A stretch of 64,000 bases of DNA, taken from positions 1 to 64,000 of the forward strand of contig NZ_JABXKH010000044.1 in NCBI RefSeq assembly GCF_017115105.1. The letters run 5' to 3'. Shown here piece after piece: positions 8,637-17,586 of this stretch. Numbering within the stretch: the stretch's first letter is position 1; each line of letters opens with the position of its first letter. This DNA comes from Nostoc sp. NMS2. GTDB lineage: Bacteria; Cyanobacteriota; Cyanobacteriia; Cyanobacteriales; Nostocaceae. The notes beneath the pieces are model-generated. The model saw nothing but the letters and a program-made list of their open reading frames with translations. It had not been told where the DNA came from and made no database searches. The translations under genes were made by a program, and so were the position numbers.

Positions 8637-9257
8637 GACCATTACTTTGCACAAAAATTCGTAAGATTAACAAAAGGGTTGCGTAAAAACGCAGTTACCA
8701 CTTTGGCACTAACTAAGAATCTACATGGCTACGGTATGGGAATCCCGATCATTCACAAATAAATACTGTAATCAGGAATGTGGGCGATGAGAACGCGAAA
8801 CTTCTGTTAACCACAGTAGATAGGCGCTCTGACTTTAGCCGTAATAGTTCTAGTTAGGTGGCAACCTAAAACGTTTCAATTTTAAATCGATATGCGGATA
8901 TATACCACAAGCGATTATTCAGTATAATTAAAAAAATCTATTAGGGCACAGTAATTTTGCCAAATTGAAAGCAGTAAAGTTGATTTTTTCATAAAAACTA
9001 TGGATTTTAGGTACTCTCCGTTCAAATTCTAGATTAAAGCTAGAATTAAGCAACGACATGAGGGTATACACGGAGTTATAGCGATATGTTAAAGTGACTA
9101 TAGTTGAAATTACAAAGTCAATCAAACTAACCCGTGCTACTATCCTGGTAGGGCATAAAAGTAGGTCGAGACTTTAGTTTCGATTAAAACAAAACCTAAA
9201 ACTGTTTTTTATTCGATAAAAGACTGCCGCTGACTGAGGCTGAAGTAACAAACTCCC
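8637..9257. other. Divergent intergenic region, response regulator to CPP1-like gene
   Basis: No convincing gene is seen; the minus-strand frame at 8928-9125 has no recognisable features. A short perfect hairpin TTAGGT-GGCA-ACCTAA lies at 8854-8869, and the stretch 8880-9130 is A+T-rich. It must hold the promoters of both flanking genes. Confidence 0.45.
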
Positions 9258-9887
9258 ATGAGCGATCAAAATCCCTACGAAAAACTTGGGGTATCAGAAG
9301 AGGCTAGCTTCGATGAAATTCAGGATGCTCGTAATCGCCTATTCGAGCAACATAGTGGCGATTCCAAGCATTTAGAAGTAATTGAAGCTGCTTACGATGC
9401 GATTTTAATGGATCGCTTACGGATGCGCCAGGAAGGTAAAATTAAAGTTCCTGAACGTATCCGGTTTCCAGAGTTGCGCGTGCAATCACCTCCTAAAGAA
9501 AGTCCAACGCCTCGTGAGCAGTCACCTGCATGGCTGCAAAGGATGCTGGATCAGCCAACACCTGCGGATATACTTTTGCCAGGAGCTTGGTTTCTTGGTT
9601 TGAGTTCTATCAGCTTGTTTTACCCAGAGGGAGGTGAGCAGGTTTTGCAGTTAGCATTGGTGGTTGGGGTAGGCACCAGTATTTACTTTCTCAATCGCAA
9701 AGAAGGCAAATTTGGCCGAGCAGTTTTGTTTACCCTGATCAGTTTAATCATTGGCTTAATCGCTGGGGGACTAGTTGCTAGCTGGCTCTTACCACAAATA
9801 TCATCATTCACCAATCTGGGAACGAATCAGTTCTCTACTGTATTAACCTTTATATTGTTGTGGTTGGTTAGTAGTTTTCTCCGGTAA
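9258..9887 (+). CDS. CPP1-like (DUF3353) J-domain-like membrane protein
   Basis: The N-terminus (residues 1-60) resembles a J-domain, with NPYEKLGVSEEASFDEIQDA and IEAAYDAILMDRLRMRQ, but the HPD tripeptide needed to stimulate Hsp70 is absent. The C-terminal third contains about three hydrophobic helices. This is the pattern of the CPP1 family shared by cyanobacteria and plastids; in plants CPP1 stabilises protochlorophyllide oxidoreductase. The cyanobacterial role is inferred only from that relation. The gene stands alone. Confidence 0.85.
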   Translation: MSDQNPYEKLGVSEEASFDEIQDARNRLFEQHSGDSKHLEVIEAAYDAILMDRLRMRQEGKIKVPERIRFPELRVQSPPKESPTPREQSPAWLQRMLDQPTPADILLPGAWFLGLSSISLFYPEGGEQVLQLALVVGVGTSIYFLNRKEGKFGRAVLFTLISLIIGLIAGGLVASWLLPQISSFTNLGTNQFSTVLTFILLWLVSSFLR

Positions 9888-9954
9888 ACCACTAGCTGTA
9901 AGCAAGTTTCTATAAAGAATACATGGTTTATAGCGGTTTTCGGTCTAGTGAAGT

Positions 9955-9999
9955 ACAATTCAAAGCCTCTCTCCTTTTAGGAGAGAGGCTTTGAATTGT
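9955..9999. terminator. 20-bp perfect hairpin between convergent genes
   Basis: A perfect 20-bp inverted repeat (9955-9974 with 9980-9999) has a 5-nt loop and lies between the ends of the convergent CPP1-like and PhzF genes. Its core CAAAGCCTCTCTCC and mirror also appear in the repeat element near 17440, so it is probably a dispersed palindromic repeat that can serve as a bidirectional terminator. No strong T-run follows. Confidence 0.55.
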
Positions 10000-10032
10000 T
10001 CTCCCTTCCCGCAACGGGTTGGGCAGGGTGGA

Positions 10033-10842
10033 TTAATTTGTAAATAACTCACCTCGCATCACAGTTACCGCTTGTCCGGCCAGAAAGACGCGATCGCCTC
10101 CGGTATAACGTACTTTTACGACTCCACCGCGACGGGATGCTTGATAAGCCAATAACTCATCTTTGTGTAAGCGATCGCGCCAGAAGGGAGCAAGACAGCA
10201 ATGGGTAGCCCCAGTTACAGGGTCTTCATCAATTCCTAAACCTGGTGCAAATAAACGAGAGACGAAATCGTATTCAGAATCAGAGTCGGTAAGGCTGGTG
10301 ACAATGATCTCAGAAATAGGTAAAGTTTTTAATATTTGAAAATTTGGCTGTACTTGCCGCACCAAATCTTCAGATTCCAATTCCACTAAATAGCCAAAAG
10401 AATTTAAGAAAACGGATTTGTATGGTACACCCAAAGCAGCCTTAAGTTCTCGCGGGGCGACTGTTTCTTGTGAGTGATTCACAGGAAAATCTAACTCAAT
10501 CCACTCACCTTGCAACTTAGCAATCAGCACTCCGCTTTTGGTGTAAAATCGCGCAACTTCATTCTGCGACAAATGCCCCTCTGACCAAAGTACATGGGCA
10601 CTAGCTAAGGTTGCGTGACCACAAAGAGGCACTTCTACCGTCGGCGTAAACCAACGCAGATTGAAGCCATCATCCTGTCTCAATAAAAAAGCTGTCTCAG
10701 ATAAATTCATCTCCTGCGCCACATTCTGCATCCAACGTTGATTTTGGTGAGTAGGCAAAACACAGACAGCAGCAGGATTTCCTGCGAAAGGTCTATTGGT
10801 AAAAGCATCAACCTGAGTAATGATTTGTCCCATTAGAGTCAC
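10033..10842 (-). CDS. PhzF family isomerase/epimerase
   Basis: This 269-residue protein has the PhzF two-domain fold signature: ITQVDAFTNRPFAGNPAAVC at the N-terminus, MNLSETAFL with the conserved catalytic Glu (E49), LRWFTPTVEVPLCGHATLA, and in the second half a DEDPVTGATHCCLAPFW block. PhzF itself isomerises a dihydroxyanthranilate in phenazine synthesis; most bacterial family members have unknown substrates, and no phenazine cluster is present here. The start at 10842 has an internal alternative at Met4 (10833). Confidence 0.9.
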   Translation of the reverse strand: MTLMGQIITQVDAFTNRPFAGNPAAVCVLPTHQNQRWMQNVAQEMNLSETAFLLRQDDGFNLRWFTPTVEVPLCGHATLASAHVLWSEGHLSQNEVARFYTKSGVLIAKLQGEWIELDFPVNHSQETVAPRELKAALGVPYKSVFLNSFGYLVELESEDLVRQVQPNFQILKTLPISEIIVTSLTDSDSEYDFVSRLFAPGLGIDEDPVTGATHCCLAPFWRDRLHKDELLAYQASRRGGVVKVRYTGGDRVFLAGQAVTVMRGELFTN

Positions 10843-11010
10843 CTTAAAAGTTAGACAGCAATATACTTATCAGGAGTGTGTTGGAGATTTATGCCGCTAG
10901 TTACAATTATTTTTAAGCTCATTACTATGCGTCTATAGGGGCAGGGGGCGGGGGAGGATGAGGGAGATGAGGGAGTGAGGGAGAAAAATTAATGCCCAAT
11001 GACAGCTTCC

Positions 11011-11042
11011 GCCAGTTAGCTTTAATTGCGCCAACCTACTTA
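11011..11042 (+). repeat. Dispersed 32-bp repeat, copy 1
   Basis: The unit GCCAGTTAGCTTTAATTGCG continues with CCAACCTACTTA. A near-identical copy lies at 11400-11431, and a diverged one at 27679-27708. Each copy is followed by short A-rich sequence; the first two lie shortly upstream of a plus-strand gene. Confidence 0.7.
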
Positions 11043-11087
11043 CAGTACCTTATAAATTAGGAATACAATCTCCAAAAACTAGGGTCA

Positions 11088-11339
11088 ATGTTCAAGCAAA
11101 ACGGAAATATAAGGATAAAAATCTTCAGAAGCATCTTTGCTGTTGTCAACTTAGCGCTAATTTCTGGAGGATTAGTTAGTTGTGTTGTTGAGGCACCGCC
11201 ACCATCTGTGCCAACTGAGCAACAAAAACCCGTCATACAACCAACCCAACAACCTAAGCAGCAAGACAAAGATAATGATAGTGGCGATCGCAAAGATGAT
11301 AAACACGACGAGAAAGACGAGAAAGACGATAACGACTAA
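11088..11339 (+). CDS. Small lipoprotein with acidic Lys/Asp tail
   Basis: The 83-residue product starts with a positively charged stretch, a hydrophobic core and a lipobox ending in LVSC (Cys at about residue 32), indicating a lipoprotein. The remainder is low complexity: a Pro/Gln-rich segment and then a tail of alternating Asp, Lys and Glu. I recognise no family. It lies between two copies of a 32-bp repeat. The antisense frame at 11057-11293 is considered a shadow. Confidence 0.65.
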   Translation: MFKQNGNIRIKIFRSIFAVVNLALISGGLVSCVVEAPPPSVPTEQQKPVIQPTQQPKQQDKDNDSGDRKDDKHDEKDEKDDND

Positions 11340-11399
11340 ATAAGTTGGCGCTTAAAACCCTTACTAATGACCAATGACAAAGGACAAATGACAACCTTA

Positions 11400-11431
11400 G
11401 CCAGTTAGCTTTAATTACGCCGACCTACTTA
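11400..11431 (+). repeat. Dispersed 32-bp repeat, copy 2
   Basis: This copy differs from copy 1 (11011-11042) at about three positions and lies 35 bp upstream of the aminopeptidase gene. It is preceded by heptamer-like sequence (AATGACA, GGACAAA units) of the STRR type at about 11367-11395. Confidence 0.7.
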
Positions 11432-11466
11432 AATAAAGGCAAAACTATAACCTTGAGTTCCTATTT

Positions 11467-12849
11467 ATGCTTATCCCACAAACTTCTACTTCCCTCGTCG
11501 ATTGTTTACGCCTCCGACGGCAACAACTAGCAAACCTCATTAAGTTTCCCGTAATTCTGTGGTCAGGTAGCAACAGTCCCCGCAACTTTCCAGCAAATCC
11601 CTTTCCGTTTCGCGCTAACAGTCATTTCCTGTATTTTGCCGGACTGCCATTATCAAATGCGGCAATTCGTTTAGAAGGGGGCAAGCTAGAACTATTCATG
11701 GACGATCCATCACCTAGCAGCACCCTTTGGCATGGAGAAATGCCAACGCGCAATGAAATAGCCCAGAAGATTGGGGCAGATGTGGCTCGACCAATGGCAG
11801 AATTAGAGTCTTGGGTAGAAGATGCTGTCACACTTGCTGTACAAGATGCAGCGACATGGACGCAACAATCGCAGCTATTAAATAGATGGGTTTTACCCCA
11901 AAGTCCTCCCCAAGGAATTGACTTAGATTTAGCTAAAGCGATCGCTTATATCCGCCTCACTCACGATGAAGTTGCATTAACCGAGTTGCGAAAAGCTGCT
12001 GCTGTCACAGTTGAAGCCCACAAAGCTGGGATGGCAGCAACACCTCAAGCCAAACTAGAAGCAGAAGTTCGCGCAGCAATGGAAGGGGTAATTATTGCCC
12101 ACAATATGACCACCTCTTACAACAGTATTGTCACCGTTCACGGCGAAGTTTTGCATAACGAACACTATCACCACCCCTTACAACCAGGTGATTTACTACT
12201 TGCCGATGTTGGCGCTGAAACAGAGATGGGTTGGGCAGGTGATGTCACTCGCACATGGCCAGTTTCTGGTAAGTTTTCATCTACCCAGAGAGATATTTAT
12301 AATGTGGTGCTGGCGGCTCATGATGCTTGCATTGCCAAAATACAGCCTGGTGTAGAGTATGAGGATATTCATCTATTGGCTGCCACGGTTATAGCTGAAG
12401 GTTTAGTAGAGTTAGGCATTTTCCAAGGAAATCCTCAATATTTAGTAGAGATGGATGCTCACGCGCTGTTTTTCCCTCATGGTATCGGTCATCTACTGGG
12501 TTTAGATGTCCATGATATGGAAGATTTGGGAGATTTAGCAGGGTATGAAGAAGGACGGAAAAGAAGCGATCGCTTTGGCTTAAGCTACCTCCGTTTAAAT
12601 CGTCCCCTGCGTCCAGGAATGTTGGTAACAATTGAACCCGGTTTTTATCAAGTTCCAGCAATTTTAAATGATGCTAATCTGCGCTCAAAATATCAAAATG
12701 TAGTGAATTGGCAGCGTTTATGTGAATTTGCCGATGTGCGCGGAATCCGCATCGAAGATGATGTTTTAGTTACAGCAGAAGGTAGCGAAGTTTTAACAGC
12801 CGCATTACCAAATGATGCCGATACTATAGAAAATTTAGTAGGTCGTTAA
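11467..12849 (+). CDS. pepP: Xaa-Pro aminopeptidase (M24B)
   Basis: At 460 residues it has the size of aminopeptidase P. An N-terminal AMP_N domain (about 1-150, with FPFRANSHFLYFAGL) precedes the pita-bread catalytic domain. Metal ligands are visible in LLADVGAE and WAGDVTRTWPVSG (two Asp), FPHGIGHLLGLDVHD (His), and the Glu residues in TIEPGFY and RIEDDVLVT. The family removes the first residue when proline is second. The enzyme appears complete and cytosolic. Its last 15 bp overlap, antisense, the remnant of a minus-strand gene. Confidence 0.92.
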   Translation: MLIPQTSTSLVDCLRLRRQQLANLIKFPVILWSGSNSPRNFPANPFPFRANSHFLYFAGLPLSNAAIRLEGGKLELFMDDPSPSSTLWHGEMPTRNEIAQKIGADVARPMAELESWVEDAVTLAVQDAATWTQQSQLLNRWVLPQSPPQGIDLDLAKAIAYIRLTHDEVALTELRKAAAVTVEAHKAGMAATPQAKLEAEVRAAMEGVIIAHNMTTSYNSIVTVHGEVLHNEHYHHPLQPGDLLLADVGAETEMGWAGDVTRTWPVSGKFSSTQRDIYNVVLAAHDACIAKIQPGVEYEDIHLLAATVIAEGLVELGIFQGNPQYLVEMDAHALFFPHGIGHLLGLDVHDMEDLGDLAGYEEGRKRSDRFGLSYLRLNRPLRPGMLVTIEPGFYQVPAILNDANLRSKYQNVVNWQRLCEFADVRGIRIEDDVLVTAEGSEVLTAALPNDADTIENLVGR

Positions 12850-13068
12850 TCTAGCCTTTAAAAGTGGTTCGACAACCCAATCAACGCGATCTTTTCCCCA
12901 AAATCTCTCGCCTTCGACTACCCAAGTAGGGACTCCGGGACAGCCAAACTGTTCATATTCTGCCAAAGCTGCCACTGCTGCAAGTTTTGCTGCTTCGCCG
13001 TGGATTAATTCCAGAATGCGATCGCCATTTAACCCAACATCATTTGCAACTGTACATCTTATTCTGTG
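12835..13068 (-). pseudogene. C-terminal remnant of DsbA-like isomerase gene
   Basis: The minus strand stays open for 77 codons. Its last ~65 residues read like the C-terminus of the DSBA/2-hydroxychromene-2-carboxylate isomerase family: a VANDVGLNGDRILELIHGE helix, then FGCPGVPTWVVEGERFWGKD, then a final helix. The N-terminal thioredoxin-fold half is missing: an in-frame stop precedes it at 13069-13071, and only unrelated A+T-rich sequence follows. It overlaps the 3' end of the pepP gene on the other strand. It is interpreted as a decayed gene fragment. Confidence 0.75.
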
Positions 13069-13201
13069 TTAGTTCGCTATTAGACTTTATATTTGAATAA
13101 GGTACGGAAACATTGGATTAATGCCTTATGCTCTCAAAAGAAGCTGTTAACATCTGAAAAAATTAACAAGCGAAGTTACTCCCTTAGACAAGAGTTGCAA
13201 T

Positions 13202-14692
13202 ATGACTGATGTTTTTATCTCATATTCCCGAAAGGATAAGGAGTTTGTCCAAAAACTTCATGCATCACTTCAACAATATCATCAAGATACTTGGGTAGAC
13301 TGGCAAGATATCCCGATTACAGCAGACTGGTGGTTCGAGATTGAGGCTGGAATTGAGGGTGCTAACACCTTTGTCTTCATTATCAGTCCAGATTCGGTAA
13401 CTTCAAAGGTTTGCCATCAGGAGATTGAACATGCTGTTAAACACAACAAGCGGCTAATACCGCTTGTGCGACGAGAAAATTTTGAAATGATGCAACTGCA
13501 TCCTGCTTTATCAAAGTACAATTGGTTGTTCTTTAGGGATGTGGATGATTTCGCAAGTGCTTTTCAAGCGTTGATAAAAGCAATTGATACAGATTTAGAT
13601 CACGTTCGTACCCACACACACTTGCTGGTACGTGCTAATGAGTGGGATAAAAAAAGTCGTGATGCCAGTTATTTGCTACGCGGTAGTGCCTTGGCAGATG
13701 CCGAGCAATGGTTAACGCAAAATGTCTACAAAGAACCAGAAGCAACAAATCTTCATAGAGAGTATATTACTGCCAGTCTCACAGCCGAAACTGCATCTCT
13801 TTTATACCGGAATCTAGTCATATTTATTAATAATTTTTATAAACTGATTACCAGTTTCCGACGTTCAAAACGAGATATTTTTCCTTTGCTTGTTGAATGG
13901 GGATTTTACCTTTTAGCTACTGTTAATATATTTCTGGTGGTCTTTGATATAACCTATATTCCTTGGCGTGATTTTTACTTCCTAAAACTTCCGCAAATTA
14001 CCCAGATTTATGACCCAATTAAAGGTATTGAACCTCATCGAGAAACATTTTTTTATCTCGAAACAGTAGACGCATTAGAAGAAGAGGTAAGCCAGACAGG
14101 GTTACAGTCGTCTCAGGTACAAACCAGACTGAAGGAAATCAACCGTCTCAGCATTGAGATGGTTGATACCAACCCCTTTGCAGCCGTGGGTAAGAGTGGT
14201 ACTTTTGAAAAAATCAGAAATCGGATGCGCGATCGCATTGGTAACAAGTCTGCAAAACATTCCTTTAGTATTTTTTGGAGTCAAGCATATTTATCTCAAA
14301 AAGGCTGGAACCAAGAGATTAATTTTTTTAACCAGAAAATCCGACCCTTAATTTCACCAAACTACTACCGCAGTTTCGGAGAAGATGGCGAACCTGTGGA
14401 TAATTTTTGGCTAATTGATTTACCTTTTAATATTATATTTACAGTTGAATTGTTACTTCACTCATTGTATGTTGCTAAAAAACTAAATATCTCTTATGGA
14501 GAAGCTTTAAGAACACGATGGTATGATTACTTCTGGTTAATATTTACGGTTCACGGGGTTTGGTTACGTTTGCTGCGTATCATTCCCTATTCTGTCCGCT
14601 CGTACCAGTTAGGGGTAGTTGGAAAAGTTTTGCAGGTAAGACTAATAACTACCCGCATTGTCAAAGCTTTATTTGCACCCAAAAGCAGGTAA
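13202..14692 (+). CDS. TIR domain protein fused to a membrane domain
   Basis: Residues 1-125 form a TIR domain: DVFISYSRKDKEFVQKL, WVDWQDIP, FVFIISPDSVTS and CHQEIEHAV, where E74 lies at the position of the catalytic glutamate of NAD-cleaving TIR domains. Residues 135-195 match the helical linker that follows TIR in many cyanobacterial TIR-WD40 proteins (LLRGSALADAEQWL). The rest is not WD40 but a membrane region: a hydrophobic segment at about 228-250, a soluble middle part containing DPIKGIEPHRETFFYL and NPFAAVGKSGTFEKIRNRM, then hydrophobic segments at about 403-424 and 440-457, the latter leading into an arginine-spaced helix (RLLRIIPYSVRSYQ). This last part resembles voltage-sensor S2-S4 helices, without a pore. 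The gene stands alone. It is probably a defence or cell-death effector; that is inference. Confidence 0.8.
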   Translation: MTDVFISYSRKDKEFVQKLHASLQQYHQDTWVDWQDIPITADWWFEIEAGIEGANTFVFIISPDSVTSKVCHQEIEHAVKHNKRLIPLVRRENFEMMQLHPALSKYNWLFFRDVDDFASAFQALIKAIDTDLDHVRTHTHLLVRANEWDKKSRDASYLLRGSALADAEQWLTQNVYKEPEATNLHREYITASLTAETASLLYRNLVIFINNFYKLITSFRRSKRDIFPLLVEWGFYLLATVNIFLVVFDITYIPWRDFYFLKLPQITQIYDPIKGIEPHRETFFYLETVDALEEEVSQTGLQSSQVQTRLKEINRLSIEMVDTNPFAAVGKSGTFEKIRNRMRDRIGNKSAKHSFSIFWSQAYLSQKGWNQEINFFNQKIRPLISPNYYRSFGEDGEPVDNFWLIDLPFNIIFTVELLLHSLYVAKKLNISYGEALRTRWYDYFWLIFTVHGVWLRLLRIIPYSVRSYQLGVVGKVLQVRLITTRIVKALFAPKSR

Positions 14693-14929
14693 GCTGAAAA
14701 AATATCAGGCAAAATCATAATTGAAATTCGGTATTTTGATATTAAATTTGGCTTTTAACCCATTGGCGAATCTTCTTTCATAATTGAATAAAGGTAGGTA
14801 TCTGGTTGCTACAGTCGGGCTGAAAAATACTAAGCTGGTAAATAGCACGTTTAAAATTTAGCGGAAATTCGGAATCGCATTCATCGGCGGTTCAAGATTC
14901 CTCATTGGCGAACTACCTGTAATTACATT

Positions 14930-16396
14930 ATGTTTGATGCATTATCTGACCGTTTAGAAGCCGCCTGGAAGAAACTGCGGGGACAGGACAAAATTTCTCA
15001 ATCCAACATTCAAGATGCATTGCGCGAAGTGCGCCGCGCCTTGTTGGAGGCAGATGTCAATCTCCAGGTAGTCAAAGATTTTATTAGCGAAGTCGAAGCC
15101 AAAGCCCAGGGAGCCGAGGTGGTTACTGGCGTGCGACCTGACCAACAGTTCATCAAAATTGTTCACGATGAACTGGTGGAGGTGATGGGAGAAGAAAATG
15201 TTCCCATCGCAGAAGCCCAAGAAAAGCCTACTATTGTGTTGATGGCTGGTTTGCAAGGTACTGGTAAAACCACAGCTACCGCTAAGTTAGCCTTACATTT
15301 AAGAAAATTAGATCGTAGCTGTTTGTTGGTGGCGACAGACATATATCGCCCAGCAGCGATCGACCAGTTGCTGACGTTGGGTAAGCAAATTGACGTACCA
15401 GTATTTGAACTAGGAAGCGACGCAGATCCCGTAGAAATTGCTCGACAGGGCGTAGAACGCGCTAGAGCAGAAGGGGTAAACACAGTAATTATTGATACTG
15501 CTGGTCGTCTGCAAATTGACGAAGATATGATGGCGGAGTTAGCCCGCATCAAAGCAACTGTCCAACCCCATGAGACTCTGTTGGTGGTGGACGCGATGAC
15601 TGGTCAAGAGGCAGCAAATCTGACTCGTACCTTCCACGATCAAATCGGAATTACTGGGGCAATTCTCACCAAGATGGATGGTGATAGCCGTGGTGGTGCA
15701 GCGCTTTCTGTGCGAAAGATTTCGGGAGCGCCGATTAAGTTTGTGGGCGTGGGTGAAAAAGTCGAGGCACTACAACCCTTTTATCCCGATCGCATGGCAT
15801 CCCGAATTTTGGGAATGGGCGATGTGCTAACCCTGGTAGAAAAAGCCCAAGAAGAGTTTGATTTAGCTGATGCGGAGAAAATGCAGGAGAAAATCCTGTC
15901 AGCAAAGTTTGACTTTACAGACTTTCTCAAGCAGTTACGAATGCTGAAGAATATGGGATCTCTGGGAGGCTTCATCAAGATGATCCCAGGGATGAACAAG
16001 CTCTCAGACGACCAACTCAAGCAGGGAGAAACCCAGTTGAAACGCTGTGAGGCGATGATTAACTCCATGACTCGCCAAGAACGCCACGACCCCGATTTAT
16101 TAGCCAGTTCTCCCAGTCGGCGGCGACGGATTGCTTCTGGCTCCGGTTATAGAGAGTCAGATGTGACTAAACTGGTGGGTGATTTCCAAAAAATGCGATC
16201 GCTCATGCAGCAAATGGGTCAAGGTGGTTTCCCCGGAATGCCGGGAATGTTCGGCGGTGGCGGCGGTATGGGCAACGCCTTCGCAGGTGCTGGCAATCGT
16301 CCCGCAGCCCCCGGATGGCGTGGCTATGGCGGTGATGCAGGCACGAAAAAGAAAAAAACCAAAGAGAAAAAGAAAAAAGGCTTTGGCAATCTTTAG
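14930..16396 (+). CDS. ffh: Signal recognition particle protein Ffh
   Basis: The 488-residue SRP54-type GTPase has an N-domain (1-90), then a G-domain with P-loop GLQGTGKTTATAKLA, DIYRPAAIDQL, IIDTAGRL and TKMDGDSRGGAAL, then the methionine-rich M-domain (about 300-440) with the conserved SGSG motif. It binds 4.5S RNA and signal sequences of nascent membrane proteins. The C-terminal tail is Gly/Met-rich and ends in a lysine cluster, as in other cyanobacterial Ffh proteins. It is followed by rpsP, a conserved order. Confidence 0.97.
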   Translation: MFDALSDRLEAAWKKLRGQDKISQSNIQDALREVRRALLEADVNLQVVKDFISEVEAKAQGAEVVTGVRPDQQFIKIVHDELVEVMGEENVPIAEAQEKPTIVLMAGLQGTGKTTATAKLALHLRKLDRSCLLVATDIYRPAAIDQLLTLGKQIDVPVFELGSDADPVEIARQGVERARAEGVNTVIIDTAGRLQIDEDMMAELARIKATVQPHETLLVVDAMTGQEAANLTRTFHDQIGITGAILTKMDGDSRGGAALSVRKISGAPIKFVGVGEKVEALQPFYPDRMASRILGMGDVLTLVEKAQEEFDLADAEKMQEKILSAKFDFTDFLKQLRMLKNMGSLGGFIKMIPGMNKLSDDQLKQGETQLKRCEAMINSMTRQERHDPDLLASSPSRRRRIASGSGYRESDVTKLVGDFQKMRSLMQQMGQGGFPGMPGMFGGGGGMGNAFAGAGNRPAAPGWRGYGGDAGTKKKKTKEKKKKGFGNL

Positions 16397-16525
16397 GGAT
16401 TGGGCATTGGTAATTTGCAAATGACAAATGATTAATGACTAATGACAAATAGCACCAAATGCTAGACCAGTGCTAAAATTAGCATTTCGGCATACTTAAC
16501 CAATTAGGAGAACGATTCTTCAACC

Positions 16526-16789
16526 ATGATCAAACTGCGCTTGAAGCGATTCGGTAAAAAACGGGAAGCAAGTTACCGCATTGTCGCCATTAATAACCTC
16601 GCTCGCCGTGATGGCCGTCCCCTAGAAGAATTGGGCTTCTATAACCCCAGAACCGATGAAGTGCGATTAGACGTTCCCGGTATCGTCAAGCGACTACAAC
16701 AAGGCGCTCAACCCACTGACACCGTACGTCGCATTCTAGTAAAAGCTAATGTTTTTGAACAGGTCAGTGCAACAACAGCCGCATCATAA
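16526..16789 (+). CDS. rpsP: 30S ribosomal protein S16
   Basis: The 87-residue protein begins with [20 protein letters not shown] and contains the [15 protein letters not shown] segment that defines bS16. It is a component of the small subunit. A GGAG ribosome binding site at about 16507-16510 precedes the ATG. The 3' end overlaps the start of the downstream KH protein gene, indicating translational coupling. Confidence 0.97.
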   Translation: MIKLRLKRFGKKREASYRIVAINNLARRDGRPLEELGFYNPRTDEVRLDVPGIVKRLQQGAQPTDTVRRILVKANVFEQVSATTAAS

Positions 16790-17186
16790 TTTCGGAACAA
16801 AATTGCCAACAGCCAGTCCCAACTATGTTGATCTGGTTAGGTTTTTGGTGCAGCCGTTTTTGGAATCTCCAGAGACTTTAAGCGTCGATTGTGAAATTTC
16901 TCAGGCCCTAAACCGGGTTTGGGTTCGCATCGCCTTTGAAAGCACAGATAAAGGAAAAGTGTTTGGTCGAGGGGGACGCAATATTCAGGCGATTCGTACA
17001 GTAATTGCCGCAGCCGCAGCCGCAGCTGGGCAATCAGCATACTTAGATATCTACGGCAGTACCACTCCGGGCCGCGAAGGTATGTCTTTTGATGAAGACA
17101 CAGAAGAGCGATCGCCACCGCCGACGAGGAGAGAAGCGCGTGGAAATGATGGGCCTAAACCCATTGTTAAACCCCGCCTCCGCTAG
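16767..17186 (+). CDS. khpA: KH-domain RNA-binding protein (KhpA/YlqC type)
   Basis: The core shows the YlqC/KhpA pattern: [19 protein letters not shown] at the N-terminus and the KH loop [15 protein letters not shown] (GxxG = GRGG). KhpA proteins are small RNA chaperone-like proteins that usually sit next to rpsP, as here. The C-terminal tail (about 40 residues, Pro/Arg-rich, charged) is longer than in Firmicute KhpA. Two starts are possible, GTG at 16767 or ATG at 16749; both overlap rpsP, and I prefer the GTG because the residues before the core look unconserved. Confidence 0.85.
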   Translation: MQQQPHHNFGTKLPTASPNYVDLVRFLVQPFLESPETLSVDCEISQALNRVWVRIAFESTDKGKVFGRGGRNIQAIRTVIAAAAAAAGQSAYLDIYGSTTPGREGMSFDEDTEERSPPPTRREARGNDGPKPIVKPRLR

Positions 17187-17205
17187 GCTAAAACTAGAGA
17201 GCAAA

Positions 17206-17241
17206 TCTGAGCGGTTGTAGTTACCTCCGCTCAGAATTTTT
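17206..17241 (+). terminator. Rho-independent terminator of ffh-rpsP-khpA group
   Basis: The stem TCTGAGCGG (17206-17214) pairs perfectly with CCGCTCAGA (17227-17235) and is followed by ATTTTT. It begins 20 bp after the KH protein stop codon. Confidence 0.85.
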
Positions 17242-17360
17242 GTAAAGATAGAAAGCAGTAAAAAGATTTTTGAATCTTTTTTTGAACTCTTTACTAGTAG
17301 AGGCGTAAATCTGTACATCCTGACATCTAATTAATTTGTTGCAAATATTTTTCTAAAATG

Positions 17361-17500
17361 TAACGCCGTGTGCAACTTTCTCTTAAAACCTAACCCCCAA
17401 CCCCTTCCCTACTAGGGAAGGGGAGCAAGAATCAAAGCCTCTCTCCGTTTCGGGGAGAGGAATGGAAGCGGGGTTCCAAGAATTAAGTTGCACATCGCGT
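17361..17500. repeat. MITE-like palindromic element
   Basis: Outer inverted repeats GTGCAACTT (17370-17378) and AAGTTGCAC (17485-17493), extended imperfectly to ACGC...GCGT, bracket about 140 bp that contain GGGAAGGGG and CCTCTCTCC-type hairpins. AATG occurs immediately outside both ends (17357-17360 and 17501-17504), a possible target duplication. The element carries no reading frame of note. Similar CCTCTCTCC palindromes occur at 9955-9999. Confidence 0.55.
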
Positions 17501-17586
17501 AATGTAAGTAAAAAAGCGTAATTTCGCCTTTAGCGAGAAAATATTAACCTTTGTCAAAAATAGATCCTTACGAATTAAAAAATACT

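Noticed and set aside
8928..9125. 65-codon minus-strand frame
   Set aside because: A+T-rich intergenic DNA, no ribosome binding site, no family resemblance.
9955..9999. 20-bp hairpin considered as a riboswitch
   Set aside because: It lies between convergent gene ends and is a simple perfect stem shared with a dispersed repeat; it does not precede a gene start.
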